64,000 nucleotides of DNA, from NCBI RefSeq assembly GCF_000430765.1, contig NZ_AUMQ01000016.1, positions 310,001 to 374,000 of the forward strand, read 5' to 3'. Shown here piece after piece: positions 36,245 to 45,901 of this stretch. The stretch's first letter is position 1, and the number at the start of each line of letters is the position of its first letter. Below the pieces are notes generated by a model. The model made no database searches, had not been told where the DNA came from, and saw only the letters and a program-made list of their open reading frames with translations. Both the position numbers and the translations under genes were made by a program. This DNA comes from Peribacillus kribbensis DSM 17871. Its GTDB lineage: Bacteria > Bacillota > Bacilli > Bacillales > DSM-1321.

Positions 36245-36661
36245 TCAGCCCTGCGGCATTTTACTCATATCCATATATAAAGCGTTCCACCGATGACCGT
36301 CCGGGTCGGCAAAACCGCAGCCGTACATCCAGCCATCCCTTTCGCCCGGCCCGCTGAATACCATGCCGCCTGCACGTTCAGCGTTGAGGGCGAATTCATC
36401 AACTTCATCCCTGGAGTTCGCCCCCAAAGAGATTAACACTTCAGTTCCTTGCCGTGAATCTGCCACAGTATTTCCAGCAAAGCCTTGGAATAAGGGTTCC
36501 GGAAAGAACATTAAAACAACCTGGTTGTTCCCGACAATCATGCTAAAGGATCCGTCCTTACTCGCATACTGCTCATTTAACCGAAATCCCAGCTGAGTAT
36601 AAAATGCCTTGGCCCGCTCTAAATCTCTTACTGGCAGGTTCAGCCATAATTCTCCTGACAT
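36245..36661 (-). CDS. VOC-family (glyoxalase-like) protein
   Basis: 138 residues from ATG 36659-36661, with AGGAGG upstream. The frame adds three unsupported codons before it. Paired beta-alpha-beta motifs are visible: LWLNLPVRDLERAKAFYTQL and DEFALNAERAGGMVF...GWMYGCGFADPDGHRWNAL. This is a YagA/PhnB-like VOC protein rather than a metallo-glyoxalase, because the usual His/Glu ligands are only partly present. Function unknown. Confidence 0.8.
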   Translation of the reverse strand: MSGELWLNLPVRDLERAKAFYTQLGFRLNEQYASKDGSFSMIVGNNQVVLMFFPEPLFQGFAGNTVADSRQGTEVLISLGANSRDEVDEFALNAERAGGMVFSGPGERDGWMYGCGFADPDGHRWNALYMDMSKMPQG

Positions 36662-36778
36662 AATTATCAACCTCCTGAAATAGGAATTCAGTGCATCACA
36701 CGCTCTTTTATATATTCAATGCTGAATGTAATTTCCCTATCATATTCGGAAATAAAATCGTGAAAAGTTGAATATATA

Positions 36779-36812
36779 AAAAACAGTTTCGTTATAACGA
36801 AACTGTTTTTCG
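36779..36812. terminator. Bidirectional terminator
   Basis: An almost perfect palindrome of AAACAGTTTCGTT and AACGAAACTGTTT with A and T flanks, upstream of the VOC gene. Confidence 0.85.
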
Positions 36813-37028
36813 AAATGCTTTTATTGTCTTATGCAATAATGGCCCTATAACGTTAGGCCTTGATAAGGCGTAATGGTTAGCACTAATGCAGATAAAGAAC
36901 CCAGCAGTCAGTAATGTTATCATTTTACACTAGTTTATTTCTTTTGAAGGCTTTACTGCCTCCCTAACACCGTCACTCATATAGCCCATAGATACGATAT
37001 CAATTTACTCTTGCCGCAGCCAATCCAT

Positions 37029-37367
37029 TTAAGATATTTCGATAAACTCTGAAACTCTCGACCTCAAAGTTTCTATAAGTTCTTCATCCATAAACGTATA
37101 CTCATCAGGAATATCTAAACAGATGACTTTCCTGGATCCATTTAGCATGGGTCCAAATTTTTCTCTCAATCTTCTGGTATGTTTCTTTTCCATAACAAAA
37201 ATTAAATCCGCCCAGCCGATATGTCCGCTTGTTACTTTAATACGGGCATTTTGCTCAGTCCCAGCTGATCTAACTTGATGCCCGCTCACTTCGTGAAAAA
37301 TCTTCTCGGCGGTTAAACTTCTCCACCTGTTGCGGCTGCATACAAATAATAATTTTATCTTTCTCAC
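37029..37367 (-). CDS. Low-molecular-weight protein tyrosine phosphatase-like protein
   Basis: About 112 residues from the GTG at 37365-37367. The longer frame overlaps the upstream gene and its extra 35 residues are not family-like. The P-loop CSRNRWRSLTAEKIF holds the C-x5-R-S signature, followed by VRSAGTEQNARIKVT and the acid-loop region LDIPDEYTFMDEELI. Short LMW-PTP proteins of this kind dephosphorylate tyrosine in proteins. SD-like GAGGTGAG overlaps the GTG, so the true start may be a nearby weak codon. It follows a one-helix membrane protein by 11 bp. Confidence 0.7.
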   Translation of the reverse strand: MRKIKLLFVCSRNRWRSLTAEKIFHEVSGHQVRSAGTEQNARIKVTSGHIGWADLIFVMEKKHTRRLREKFGPMLNGSRKVICLDIPDEYTFMDEELIETLRSRVSEFIEIS

Positions 37368-37378
37368 CTCAGAAATAA

Positions 37379-37645
37379 TTAAAGGAATGGCTGGATCCCT
37401 TGAAACAGCATGATTAAAATAAAACCTATTAAGAACAAAATTGTAATAATTTTGAATGACTTCTGATACCATTTTGGGATTTGCTCTATTTTTTTAGGGG
37501 CTTGAAAACCATTTACAATGTCGACGTGCTTACTACCGTCATTAAACGGCGTCCTTTCTAGTTCCATGGAGTTTATTGCATGCTGAGGCTTTATAGTTTG
37601 ATGCATATCTTTTTCTTCTGAAATCCGCTTTGAGGAATTTTCCAT
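37379..37645 (-). CDS. Small tail-anchored membrane protein, unknown
   Basis: About 88 residues from ATG 37643-37645, with GGAAGGA upstream. A soluble, charged N-terminal part (SSKRISEEKDMHQTIKPQHA, VDIVNGFQAPKKIEQIPKWY) is followed by one C-terminal membrane helix (FKIITILFLIGFILIMLFQG). It lies 11 bp before the LMW-PTP gene, so the two may work together at the membrane. Family unknown. Confidence 0.6.
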   Translation of the reverse strand: MENSSKRISEEKDMHQTIKPQHAINSMELERTPFNDGSKHVDIVNGFQAPKKIEQIPKWYQKSFKIITILFLIGFILIMLFQGIQPFL

Positions 37646-38118
37646 AATCATTCCTTCCTTTCCTATTTGAACAAAGGATCGTGTAAGAGGATCTTTCTGA
37701 AGACTGTATTTCTATATTTAAAATATTGATGAATCTCTCAAAATTATATAACTTTTTCCTTATTTTTACTGTTTTTTGTCTTCTTTACATAGATTTTCTT
37801 TTTGCGGTAACAGATAGGATGCTGCTGCAGCTATCTTGTATAGACCGCCTGTGATATCTCATTTTCCCCTAAAGCGCTGTGATTATCTAACTGGATACCA
37901 TCTTTTCTAAAAGTAACTAGGTTTGATAAAAAACTCTTTACAAATATAAGATAATTGTCATAAAATACAGAAATATAAAACAAATAATATTAGATTGCCG
38001 AATCGACACTATCCAATAGATTTACTTCTTGGATTAAATTGTCGAAATATTCAAATACATCCATTCTTCTTCATGGTGTAACGCAGTCTATTAGCAATCT
38101 AGTTAAAGAGAAAGAGAG

Positions 38119-39561
38119 ATGGTCAGCATGGATTTATTCAGGAAGAAATCGATTCCCCAGTTATTAAAGGAGTCTGAAGGAAAAGGGTCGGCACTCAAGA
38201 AAGACTTAGGCGGTTTCGATTTAACGATGCTCGGAATTGGAGCCATCATTGGAACAGGTATTTTCGTATTAACAGGTGTAGCCGCTGCTGAACACGCAGG
38301 GCCAGCCCTTATTCTTTCATTTATTTTAGCAGGATTAAGCTGTGTATTTGCGGCTCTATGTTACGCAGAATTTGCTTCTTCCGTGCCTGCATCGGGCAGT
38401 GCATACACTTATAGCTACGCTTCTTTCGGTGAGTTGTTCGCCTGGATTATGGGATGGGCGTTGATTCTGGAATATGGGTTTGCTTCCTCAGCCGTAGCAA
38501 GTGGCTGGTCTGGATATTTCCAAGGGCTGCTGGCTGGATTCAATATTCACTTCCCAAAAGCTTTAACAAGTGCGTATGATCCAAGTGCAGGAACCTATGT
38601 CGACTTACCCGCCATCCTTATTGTTTTAGTAATCACCCTCCTGTTAACTCAGGGAGTCAGGAAATCTGCTAGATTGAATGCGATTATGGTATTAATTAAG
38701 CTTGCTGTGGTTCTATTATTTATCTTCGTTGGTGTTGGATATGTGAAACCAGATAATTGGACTCCATTTATGCCATTTGGTTTTGATGGAGTAGCCACAG
38801 GAGCAGCAACCGTATTCTTTGCTTATATAGGGTTTGATGCAGTTTCCACAGCTGCCGAAGAAGTCAAAAACCCTATGAAAAATATGCCGATCGGCATTAT
38901 CGCGTCCCTGCTGGTTTGTACGGTCTTATATATTATAGTATCCGGCATACTGACAGGAATTGTTCCTTACACAGAACTAAATGTTAAAAACCCGGTTGCC
39001 TTTGCATTAAACTTTATCCATCAGGATTGGGCAGCAGGATTAATTTCCTTAGGGGCGATCATTGGGATTACAACCGTATTGTTAGTCATGATGTACGGGC
39101 AAACCAGATTGTTTTATTCTATCAGCCGTGACGGATTACTGCCAGGAATTCTTTCAAAAGTAAACACAAAAACGAAGGTTCCTACCGTTGGTACTTGGAT
39201 TACAGCAGTTTTAGTTTCCTTCTTCTCTGGAGTCGTTCCGCTGGGGAAACTGGCTGAGCTGACGAATATCGGTACATTGTTTGCTTTTATCTTCGTATCT
39301 ATCGGGATCCTAGTACTGAGGAAAACTCAGCCAGATCTGCCAAGGGCATTTAAAGTTCCATTTGTTCCATGGATTCCGATCCTTGCGGTATTATTCTGCG
39401 GATATTTGGTCTTCCAATTGCCAGCCTTAACTTGGGCAAGTTTCGGAATTTGGTTAATAATTGGATTAGCCGTTTACTTCTTATATGGCAGGAAACACAG
39501 TAAATTAAATTCTAAACAAGAAGAAAAGAAAGATTCGAGCAAATTCGCCAAGAGCATGTAA
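38119..39561 (+). CDS. APC-family amino acid permease (YfnA-like)
   Basis: 480 residues, 12-14 membrane helices. IGAIIGTGIFVLTGVAAAEH is the substrate-binding unwound helix of the APC superfamily, followed by ASSVPASGSAYTYSYASFGE. The length and the C-terminal charged tail match YfnA and cationic amino acid transporters. The ATG at 38128 (codon 4) is an equally good start. Uptake of an amino acid, perhaps branched-chain or cationic, is inferred. Monocistronic. Confidence 0.92.
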   Translation: MVSMDLFRKKSIPQLLKESEGKGSALKKDLGGFDLTMLGIGAIIGTGIFVLTGVAAAEHAGPALILSFILAGLSCVFAALCYAEFASSVPASGSAYTYSYASFGELFAWIMGWALILEYGFASSAVASGWSGYFQGLLAGFNIHFPKALTSAYDPSAGTYVDLPAILIVLVITLLLTQGVRKSARLNAIMVLIKLAVVLLFIFVGVGYVKPDNWTPFMPFGFDGVATGAATVFFAYIGFDAVSTAAEEVKNPMKNMPIGIIASLLVCTVLYIIVSGILTGIVPYTELNVKNPVAFALNFIHQDWAAGLISLGAIIGITTVLLVMMYGQTRLFYSISRDGLLPGILSKVNTKTKVPTVGTWITAVLVSFFSGVVPLGKLAELTNIGTLFAFIFVSIGILVLRKTQPDLPRAFKVPFVPWIPILAVLFCGYLVFQLPALTWASFGIWLIIGLAVYFLYGRKHSKLNSKQEEKKDSSKFAKSM

Positions 39562-39575
39562 GATTGGTTAATAGG

Positions 39576-39611
39576 AAAGCAGTGAAATACAAATTTCACT
39601 GCTTTTTATTT
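39576..39611 (+). terminator. Terminator of the permease gene
   Basis: AAAGCAGTGAAAT (39576-39588) and ATTTCACTGCTTT (39593-39605) with loop ACAA and a T tail. Confidence 0.92.
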
Positions 39612-39873
39612 TTTGCTATCTTCCTTTCGCTGCAGCACTTCTTTGATATGTTTCAAAACACCACCGCTTATTAAAGAAATACCAGGCTTCGGCACACTTA
39701 CAACTTCATTGCGTTATCAGGAGTAAATCAAACTGTTTATTTACTCGTTAATCCATCCTTTTTTATAATTTCTCTCCTATAAGTATAAATTACTAATACT
39801 GCCTTTCCGTATTTATCTTGACCTCAATGCGAGGGAATTGGTTTAGCACTTATTCAATAATGCAGGTGAAAAG

Positions 39874-39978
39874 TTGAAACTATTCAAATATACAGCCATT
39901 ATTATGGGACTTGGCCTATTAGCATCTTTTATCATCCTTGATGTACTAATTAACTTTTTAGAGGTTTTAAAATTATAA
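39874..39978 (+). CDS. 34-residue membrane peptide
   Basis: TTG start with AGGTGA five bases upstream, encoding MKLFKYTAIIMGLGLLASFI then ILDVLINFLEVLKL and TAA. One hydrophobic helix fills most of it. A likely small membrane protein; function unknown. Confidence 0.5.
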   Translation: MKLFKYTAIIMGLGLLASFIILDVLINFLEVLKL

Positions 39979-40067
39979 CCTGTACGTTAAAAACACCGAT
40001 AGAGGAAAAAGGGGCATGCAAGGAAAAGGCAGCAATACATAGTAAAGCTGCCTAGGAAAGTACACAT

Positions 40068-41894
40068 TTATTCTTTTAGATGGTATGGAACTGTTGTAAC
40101 TACCACATTTCTTCTATAAAGAAGGAATGCTCGTATTAACAAGCTGGATTGGTTATGCAGGATATTGTGCCAGCCTTTTTTCGGAATAAACTGTGGAATG
40201 ATGACCGTTACTCGATAGTCCGACTCACTGGCTTTATGTTCGACAGTATCAACAAATTTTGTCAGCGGCTGAATAATGCTCCGGTAATAAGAATGAAGTG
40301 TCACTAACCGGACATCTGGCTGCCACAGCTTCCATTTCTCTTCGAACTTCCTTTCTTCTTCTCTTTCGAACGCTACATATACAGCAATGATCTGATCTGC
40401 TTTTAATGATCTGGCATAGTTTATGGAGTTTTGGACAACCTGTGTCATTCCTGCTACAGGAACAATGATGACATTCCCTTTTATTTCGATATCAGGCTCA
40501 TCCGTTTTAATCCTTAGCTGTTTACCAACTGCTTCGTAGTGCTTCTTTATTCTGTAGAACATTAGGATGATTAAAGGAAGAAAAATTAACACCGGCCAGA
40601 CTTGAGCGAATTTGGTTATAAAGAACATCAGAGTAACGATAAGGCTGATGAGAGCCCCAATCGCATTAATCGATAGTTTGGCTAACCAGCCTTTTGGCTT
40701 TTCCTTCACCCATTTTACAATCATACCTGATTGGGAGAGTGTGAATGGTATAAAAACCCCTACTGCATATAGAGGAATAAGATGTTCGGTCTTCCCTTTA
40801 AACGCAAGGATTAAGATAATGGATGCTAATCCGAGAATGATAATGCCGTTAGAATACCCAAGCCTGTCGCCCCTTATGGTAAACATCCTAGGTATAAATT
40901 TATCTTTTGCAAGGTTAACAGCCAGCATGGGAAAGGCTGAATACCCGGTATTAGCAGCTAATACTAAAATCAGTGCTGTCGTTACTTGGATAAAAAAGTA
41001 CATAAATGTACGGCCAAACGTCTCTTCAGCGATTTGAGATACTACGGTTACTTTATCATTAGGCGAAATCCCATAGTAATAAGCTAAAAACACAATCCCA
41101 GAAAATAGGACCGCCAGCAGCGTACCCATTGCGATCAGCGTTTTGGCTGCATTATTGGGTGCCGGATCCTTAAAATTAGGAATAGCGTTTGATATAGCCT
41201 CAACCCCTGTTAAAGCAGAGCTTCCTGATGCAAATGCCCTTAAGAGAATAAATAAACTAATCCCTGCGACTGGTGTGCCAACACCTGTATGCAGCTCTGG
41301 TGCGACCTGCCCCGTCATTATACGGTAGAGCCCTACTCCTATGAGGATAACTAACGCAAATACGAATAGATAGACAGGGTATGCTAATACGGAAGCAGAT
41401 TCCGTTACACCCCGTAAATTTAAGAGTGTAATAATTAGAACAAATAGGATTGCGATAGCCACCTTATACGGATGCAGATTTGGAAATGCAGAAGTGATGG
41501 CATCCGTACCGGCTGATACACTAACCGCAACGGTCAATATATAGTCGACCAGCAGTGATCCCCCGGCTATTAAACCAGGATTCATACCCAAATTTTGTTT
41601 TGATACAACATATGCCCCGCCGCCTTGAGGATAGGCAAAAATAATCTGCCGATAAGAAAGAATTAAAGCTGTTAATAAAATCAAAACTCCCACTGCAATG
41701 GGGATGGAATACCAAAAGGCCGCTGCACCCACTGTGGCCAGCACGATAAGGATTTGTTCAGGACCATATGCAACAGACGACAAAGCGTCAGACGACAATA
41801 TGGCTAATGCCTTGGTTTTATTAAGTTTTTGCTCACCCAGCTCATTTGACTTTAATGGTCTCCCAATTAAAAACCTCTTTAAAGCTGAAAACAT
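40068..41894 (-). CDS. kimA: High-affinity potassium importer KimA
   Basis: 608 residues from ATG 41892-41894, with GGTGA upstream; 12 extra codons in the open frame are unsupported. The sequence follows B. subtilis KimA (YdaO): RFLIGRPLKSNELGEQKLNK, LSSDALSSVAYGPEQIL, QGGGAYVVSKQNLG, SALTGVEAISNAIPNFK, and the cytosolic tail EIKGNVIIVPVAGMTQVVQN with GWHNILHNQSSLLIR. KimA imports K+ with protons and is inhibited by c-di-AMP through its tail. In B. subtilis it is also controlled by a c-di-AMP riboswitch; none is visible here. Monocistronic. Confidence 0.95.
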   Translation of the reverse strand: MFSALKRFLIGRPLKSNELGEQKLNKTKALAILSSDALSSVAYGPEQILIVLATVGAAAFWYSIPIAVGVLILLTALILSYRQIIFAYPQGGGAYVVSKQNLGMNPGLIAGGSLLVDYILTVAVSVSAGTDAITSAFPNLHPYKVAIAILFVLIITLLNLRGVTESASVLAYPVYLFVFALVILIGVGLYRIMTGQVAPELHTGVGTPVAGISLFILLRAFASGSSALTGVEAISNAIPNFKDPAPNNAAKTLIAMGTLLAVLFSGIVFLAYYYGISPNDKVTVVSQIAEETFGRTFMYFFIQVTTALILVLAANTGYSAFPMLAVNLAKDKFIPRMFTIRGDRLGYSNGIIILGLASIILILAFKGKTEHLIPLYAVGVFIPFTLSQSGMIVKWVKEKPKGWLAKLSINAIGALISLIVTLMFFITKFAQVWPVLIFLPLIILMFYRIKKHYEAVGKQLRIKTDEPDIEIKGNVIIVPVAGMTQVVQNSINYARSLKADQIIAVYVAFEREEERKFEEKWKLWQPDVRLVTLHSYYRSIIQPLTKFVDTVEHKASESDYRVTVIIPQFIPKKGWHNILHNQSSLLIRAFLLYRRNVVVTTVPYHLKE

Positions 41895-41972
41895 GCCATT
41901 GTCACCGCCTATTGAGACTAAAATATACATTCATCATACCCTTTACACACAAAAATTCAAACTGTTCATTGT

Positions 41973-42000
41973 ATTATACTGCTGTATAGACTATCAGCAA
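41973..42000 (-). promoter_or_regulatory. Putative kimA promoter
   Basis: On the minus strand TTGCTG (42000-41995), a 16-nt spacer, then TATAAT (41978-41973). Transcription would start near 41966, leaving a leader of about 70 nt, too short for a ydaO-type riboswitch. Confidence 0.6.
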
Positions 42001-42226
42001 AAAACTGTAATATAAATTGATTTGGCAGCTTCAAATAATAAGTCTTTGATCGGTCGTTACCCAACCTTTTATGAATCAAGCAAATGTTAATTTATATTTT
42101 ATAAAATTAAGAGACAATTTATCTGGCATATCAAGTATAATGAAGTCTATTCAGATTATGCATATGATATTTCCCTTAGAGAATCCTATATATAAGTGGA
42201 TAATACAAAAAAACGAGGTCTAATAC

Positions 42227-43672
42227 ATGAGTGAAAAAAGTTTTGAGGATTACCGTTTAAGCGATGAAATTAAAAGAGCTCTGTCTGTTTTAAGATATGA
42301 AACCCCCACTGAAGTTCAACGTAAAGTTCTGCCAGCAGCCTTGAAAAATAAAGATCTTGTGGTTAAATCACAAACAGGAAGCGGCAAGACTGCCGCCTTC
42401 GGAATTCCTCTTTGTGAGAAAATCGACTGGGAAGAAAAGCTGCCTCAGGCGCTTGTCCTTACTCCGACAAGAGAACTAAGTGTTCAAGTACGCGAGGATT
42501 TAACAAATATAGGAAGATTTAAACGAATCAAGGTAATGGCTGTCTATGGAAAAGAGCCTTTTGCTAAACAAAAAGAAGAATTAAAGCAAAAAACGCATGC
42601 AGTGGTCGGTACCCCCGGACGGGTGTTGGATCATATTGAAAGAGGGACCCTCGCTTTAGACAAAATTAAGTATCTTATTATTGATGAAGCCGATGAAATG
42701 CTTAATATGGGCTTTATTGACACAGTAGAATCCATCATTAAAAAGCTGCCGGCCAGCCGGGTGACGATGGTATTCTCAGCAACTCTGCCTGAAGATGTTG
42801 AAAATCTCTGCCATGACTATATGGAGAATCCCATTCATATTGAGATTGAAGCTTCAGGAATTACTACCGAAACTATTGAACATCGTGTGATCGAAGTGAA
42901 GGAAGAAGAAAAGCTTTCATTGCTGAAAGATGTGACGGTCGTAGAAAACCCGGATAGCTGCATCATTTTCTGCAGAACGAAAGAACATGTGGATACGGTA
43001 TTCGGTGAGTTGGAAAAGTCCCATTATTCCTGTGAAAGACTTCATGGAGGATTAGAACAGGAAGACCGGTTTGCTGTTATGGAAGGTTTCAAAAGAGGGA
43101 ATTTCCGATACCTCGTCGCAACAGATGTGGCTGCCAGAGGAATTGATGTTGAAAACGTCACACTGGTCATCAACTATGACGTTCCCATGGAAAAAGAAAG
43201 CTATGTTCACCGAACCGGAAGAACCGGACGTGCAGGAAATAAAGGAAAAGCGATTATGTTCGCTACACCTTATGAAGGTAAATTCGTAAGAGCCATCGAA
43301 AGATACATTGGATTTGAACTACCTTCTATGGACGTTCCAAACCCCCATGAAGTGGCTGCAGGAAAAGTAGCATTTGAAGAAAAACTCAGCGGCCGCCGTG
43401 TAGTAAAAAATAATAAAACAGCCCGCATCAACCAGGATATCATGAAGCTTCACTTCAGTGGCGGAAAAAAGAAAAAGCTCCGCGCAGTCGATTTTGTCGG
43501 AACTATCGCAAACATCCCAGGAGTTACAGCGGATGATATCGGAATCATAACCATACAAGATACTTTGTCCTATGTTGATATTCTGAACGGGAAGGGTTCG
43601 TTAGTTCTCCAGGCAATGGAGCATACACCGATTAAGGGAAAGAAGTTGAAAGTGAGCAAGGCAATTAAGTGA
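42227..43672 (+). CDS. dbpA: DEAD-box RNA helicase DbpA (YxiN)
   Basis: 481 residues. All helicase motifs are present: [17 protein letters not shown] (I), PTRELSVQV (Ia), TPGRVLDH (Ib), DEAD in [13 protein letters not shown] (II), SAT (III), CIIFCRT (IV), [11 protein letters not shown] (V) and [10 protein letters not shown] (VI). The C-terminal domain (about 400-481; [20 protein letters not shown]) is the DbpA RNA-binding domain that recognises hairpin 92 of 23S rRNA. It assists 50S assembly. GAGGT precedes the ATG. A terminator follows. Confidence 0.96.
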   Translation: MSEKSFEDYRLSDEIKRALSVLRYETPTEVQRKVLPAALKNKDLVVKSQTGSGKTAAFGIPLCEKIDWEEKLPQALVLTPTRELSVQVREDLTNIGRFKRIKVMAVYGKEPFAKQKEELKQKTHAVVGTPGRVLDHIERGTLALDKIKYLIIDEADEMLNMGFIDTVESIIKKLPASRVTMVFSATLPEDVENLCHDYMENPIHIEIEASGITTETIEHRVIEVKEEEKLSLLKDVTVVENPDSCIIFCRTKEHVDTVFGELEKSHYSCERLHGGLEQEDRFAVMEGFKRGNFRYLVATDVAARGIDVENVTLVINYDVPMEKESYVHRTGRTGRAGNKGKAIMFATPYEGKFVRAIERYIGFELPSMDVPNPHEVAAGKVAFEEKLSGRRVVKNNKTARINQDIMKLHFSGGKKKKLRAVDFVGTIANIPGVTADDIGIITIQDTLSYVDILNGKGSLVLQAMEHTPIKGKKLKVSKAIK

Positions 43673-43693
43673 TAAGCTAAAAATGACGAACTG

Positions 43694-43723
43694 CCGCCTT
43701 GAATCTATATTCAGGGCGGTTTT
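43694..43723 (+). terminator. Terminator of dbpA
   Basis: CCGCC-TTGAAT/ATTCA-GGGCGG stem (43694-43719), followed by TTTT. Confidence 0.8.
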
Positions 43724-43885
43724 CAAACATTTTTGCTTATAGTTAGCGAAAGTGGACTACAGCTAGATGCCTGAGCAGCCGAAAAAATCAACTAATATAC
43801 AATACTCCTTGTTCAGCTATCCTGCCAGTAACCAATTAAAGAATGAAATTAAAGTATCAGCCCTTGGCAAATTATATTTTGCTTA

Positions 43886-44458
43886 TTAAACCCTTAACAA
43901 ACCGCGAAATCCCCTTGCAGCATAGTAGGATTCCGCTCCATTGTGGTACACAAATACAGTGTCGTAGCGAAAATCACAAAATATGGCCCCGCCAAGTTTT
44001 CTAATATCAGCAGGTGTCTGCACCCAGCTCGATGTTTTCATATCGAACTTTTCCACTTTCTGCAGATCCCGGTATTGTTCTTCCGTTAATAGTTCAATTC
44101 CCATGTCAGCTGCCATATCCACAGCGTTATTTTCAGGTTTGTGTTTTTTTCTTGAATCCATAGCTTCCCGGTCATAACATACACTTCTGCGACCTTTAGG
44201 ACTTTCTGCAGAACAATCATAAAAAATATATTCATCCGTCTTTTTATCATGACCAACAACATCCGGTTCACCACCAGTCCTCTCCATCTCATTGAGGGAC
44301 CACATTTTTATAGTATTAGATTCGATCTTAGCTTGCACTTCAGCCCAATCGAGACCTTTATGCCGGTGCATGTTCTTCTCAAAGCGGACTTTCAAAATTC
44401 TGAGGAGTTCTTCACGCTGTGCTGGTGGTAACTCCTTATTCCTCGTTATCATCTTCAT
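43886..44458 (-). CDS. DUF4256 family protein
   Basis: 190 residues from ATG 44456-44458, which has GGAGGGGG upstream; 29 further codons in the open frame are unlikely. The conserved core is MHRHKGLDWAEVQAKIESNT, LNEMERTGGEPDVVG, the central EYIFYDCSAESPKGRRSVCYD and the C-terminal GGAIFCDFRYDTVFVYHNGA. This is the DUF4256 family, widespread in Bacillus and of unknown function. Monocistronic on the minus strand. Confidence 0.85.
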   Translation of the reverse strand: MKMITRNKELPPAQREELLRILKVRFEKNMHRHKGLDWAEVQAKIESNTIKMWSLNEMERTGGEPDVVGHDKKTDEYIFYDCSAESPKGRRSVCYDREAMDSRKKHKPENNAVDMAADMGIELLTEEQYRDLQKVEKFDMKTSSWVQTPADIRKLGGAIFCDFRYDTVFVYHNGAESYYAARGFRGLLRV

Positions 44459-44822
44459 TTCCCCCTCCGTTATCCCCCAAACTAAACTGCTCCTTCGTAC
44501 AATAACTTCAATAAAAAGATCATGATCCTTCTTGGATGGACGCACTCTTTAGTTTGAGTAATTCTTAAAATGATTTGTGTTGCTAATAACCTCTATCCTA
44601 ATCAAATCTGCACTATGAAAACCCTATTTTAGACATACATTCAAAAGCTTTTTGTACAGTATCGTATATGTAGACAAAATTCTAATTAACCTCTTCCATT
44701 TCAATGTCCTCGCTGAAGAATCCCGTAGAAAAATGTCGTTAATCTAAATTTTCAAAAATATTAAGAAGCTGCACAACATGTGTTATATTTTTCCTTGGAA
44801 ATCAAATGCCAAGGAGAATGAT

Positions 44823-44996
44823 ATGAAAATACAAGAATTAATTGTACAATTTATGATAAATAAATCGCAGCCGCCAAAGCATGCTAACTTTTTATTAGAC
44901 TACGCCAGGAATGAATATGTTTCAGGTAAAATATGCTTACAAGACTATCGCCAGTTACTCCTGGAGTTAAGCCGGCGAGGGGCAACCCATCCTTAA
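44823..44996 (+). CDS. yppF: YppF-like small protein
   Basis: 57 residues: MKIQELIVQFMINKSQPPKH, ANFLLDYARNEYVSGKICLQ, DYRQLLLELSRRGATHP. Length and the QPKH...LDYA...Y-x-R-x-L pattern resemble B. subtilis YppF. AAGGAG precedes the ATG; 15 codons upstream in the same frame are not needed. Function unknown. A second small frame follows 26 bp later. Confidence 0.75.
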   Translation: MKIQELIVQFMINKSQPPKHANFLLDYARNEYVSGKICLQDYRQLLLELSRRGATHP

Positions 44997-45022
44997 GTAT
45001 ATGGTTATAAAGGAGAATAAAC

Positions 45023-45178
45023 GTGGTCGATTTTGATTTTCCAAAAGAACATCCAAAACGAACCCAAAACCATCTAAAGGATCTATTCCCATCCGCATCC
45101 GGGATGACGTTTTCAAGAATGTATTTATGTCTGGTATGTATATTTGAACTCTATTTTTTTGATAGGAACGTAGAATGA
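45023..45178 (+). CDS. 51-residue hypothetical protein, possibly frameshifted
   Basis: GTG start with AAAGGAG upstream, encoding MVDFDFPKEHPKRTQNHLKD then LFPSASGMTFSRMYLCLVCI and FELYFFDRNVE. From about codon 20 another frame (GSIPIRIRDDVFKNVFMSGM) looks more protein-like, so a frameshift is possible. A terminator follows at 45205. Confidence 0.4.
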   Translation: MVDFDFPKEHPKRTQNHLKDLFPSASGMTFSRMYLCLVCIFELYFFDRNVE

Positions 45179-45204
45179 TTGACAAGTTTATCAAGGTATG
45201 AATA

Positions 45205-45235
45205 ACCTGAGTCCCTTAAAGGATTCAGGTATTTT
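45205..45235 (+). terminator. Terminator after the yppF unit
   Basis: ACCTGAGTCC (45205-45214) and GGATTCAGGT (45221-45230, one G-U), followed by ATTTT. Confidence 0.75.
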
Positions 45236-45399
45236 CGCTGCTAACTCATTAAATTGTTTTTTATAGAGAACTAATCCAAGCAGTTTCGGATTTGAGAACT
45301 TCTTCGTACAGCTCCTTCTAATATTCTTTTGAAATTTTATCGTTCTATTTCAGCTATATTTATTTAAAATCCCGGGTGATACATGGTATGACCATGTTT

Positions 45400-45615
45400 T
45401 TAGACGTCAAGAACGAGAGAGATTAAAGCATCGAGTTGTGTAAGAATCTCCACTTGTTCGAAGAAATTTTGTTCGTATTCCCCCTCCTCTCCCTCGCCAC
45501 CTTCCCTATACATGCCTGTTAAGGTTATTTCCATTGGAGCACTGGCAAATAAAGCTCTCCATCCATTAAGAGTATTTTTCAATTTATTCACGGAGTCTTC
45601 ATCAATAATAGTCAT
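45400..45615 (-). CDS. Acidic hypothetical protein (71 residues)
   Basis: Reads VNKLKNTLNGWRALFASAPM, EITLTGMYREGGEGEEGEYE, QNFFEQVEILTQLDALISLV. The Gly/Glu-rich middle is unusual. The frame is intact, but no strong ribosome binding site is visible. Possibly paralogous to the small gene relics at 45.7 and 49.1 kb. Function unknown. Confidence 0.5.
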   Translation of the reverse strand: MTIIDEDSVNKLKNTLNGWRALFASAPMEITLTGMYREGGEGEEGEYEQNFFEQVEILTQLDALISLVLDV

Positions 45616-45689
45616 TCCGTAAAATCAAGCCCCATCTCAATAGCACGTTTGGAAAATGGATGATTTCTTTGCAGGAACCCAATTAAGTG

Positions 45690-45850
45690 TGTCATTCATA
45701 TAAAATAAGGTCATCGTCAACTGCAATATGTCTAATCGCAGGTTCTTTTATTGAGTATATAAATACACGGATATCCGTATTTAGCAGTTCACCCTTCGGT
45801 ACTAATTAAAAATTATACACTGGCATTAACCTATAACTCCTTTTATTGTT
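45690..45850 (-). pseudogene. Small gene relic, copy 1 of a duplicated sequence
   Basis: On the minus strand LVPKGELLNTDIRVFIYSIK then EPAIRHIAVDDDLILYE. The segment matches 49110-49262 closely at the DNA level, including ACACGGATATCCGTATTT and GCAGTTCACCCTT. It carries stops, so it is broken. Family unknown. Confidence 0.5.
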
Positions 45851-45901
45851 GTCGTTCAACTATAATTGATTTTTTTATTGCAATAATACCATTTTTATTC
45901 C

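Noticed and set aside
36848-36900. Integron attC-like TAACGTTAGGC
   Set aside because: No second R-type box, no folded attC structure and no integrase nearby; a chance match.
41895-42226. Possible c-di-AMP riboswitch before kimA
   Set aside because: None of the ydaO-motif hallmarks could be found on the minus strand and the likely leader is too short.
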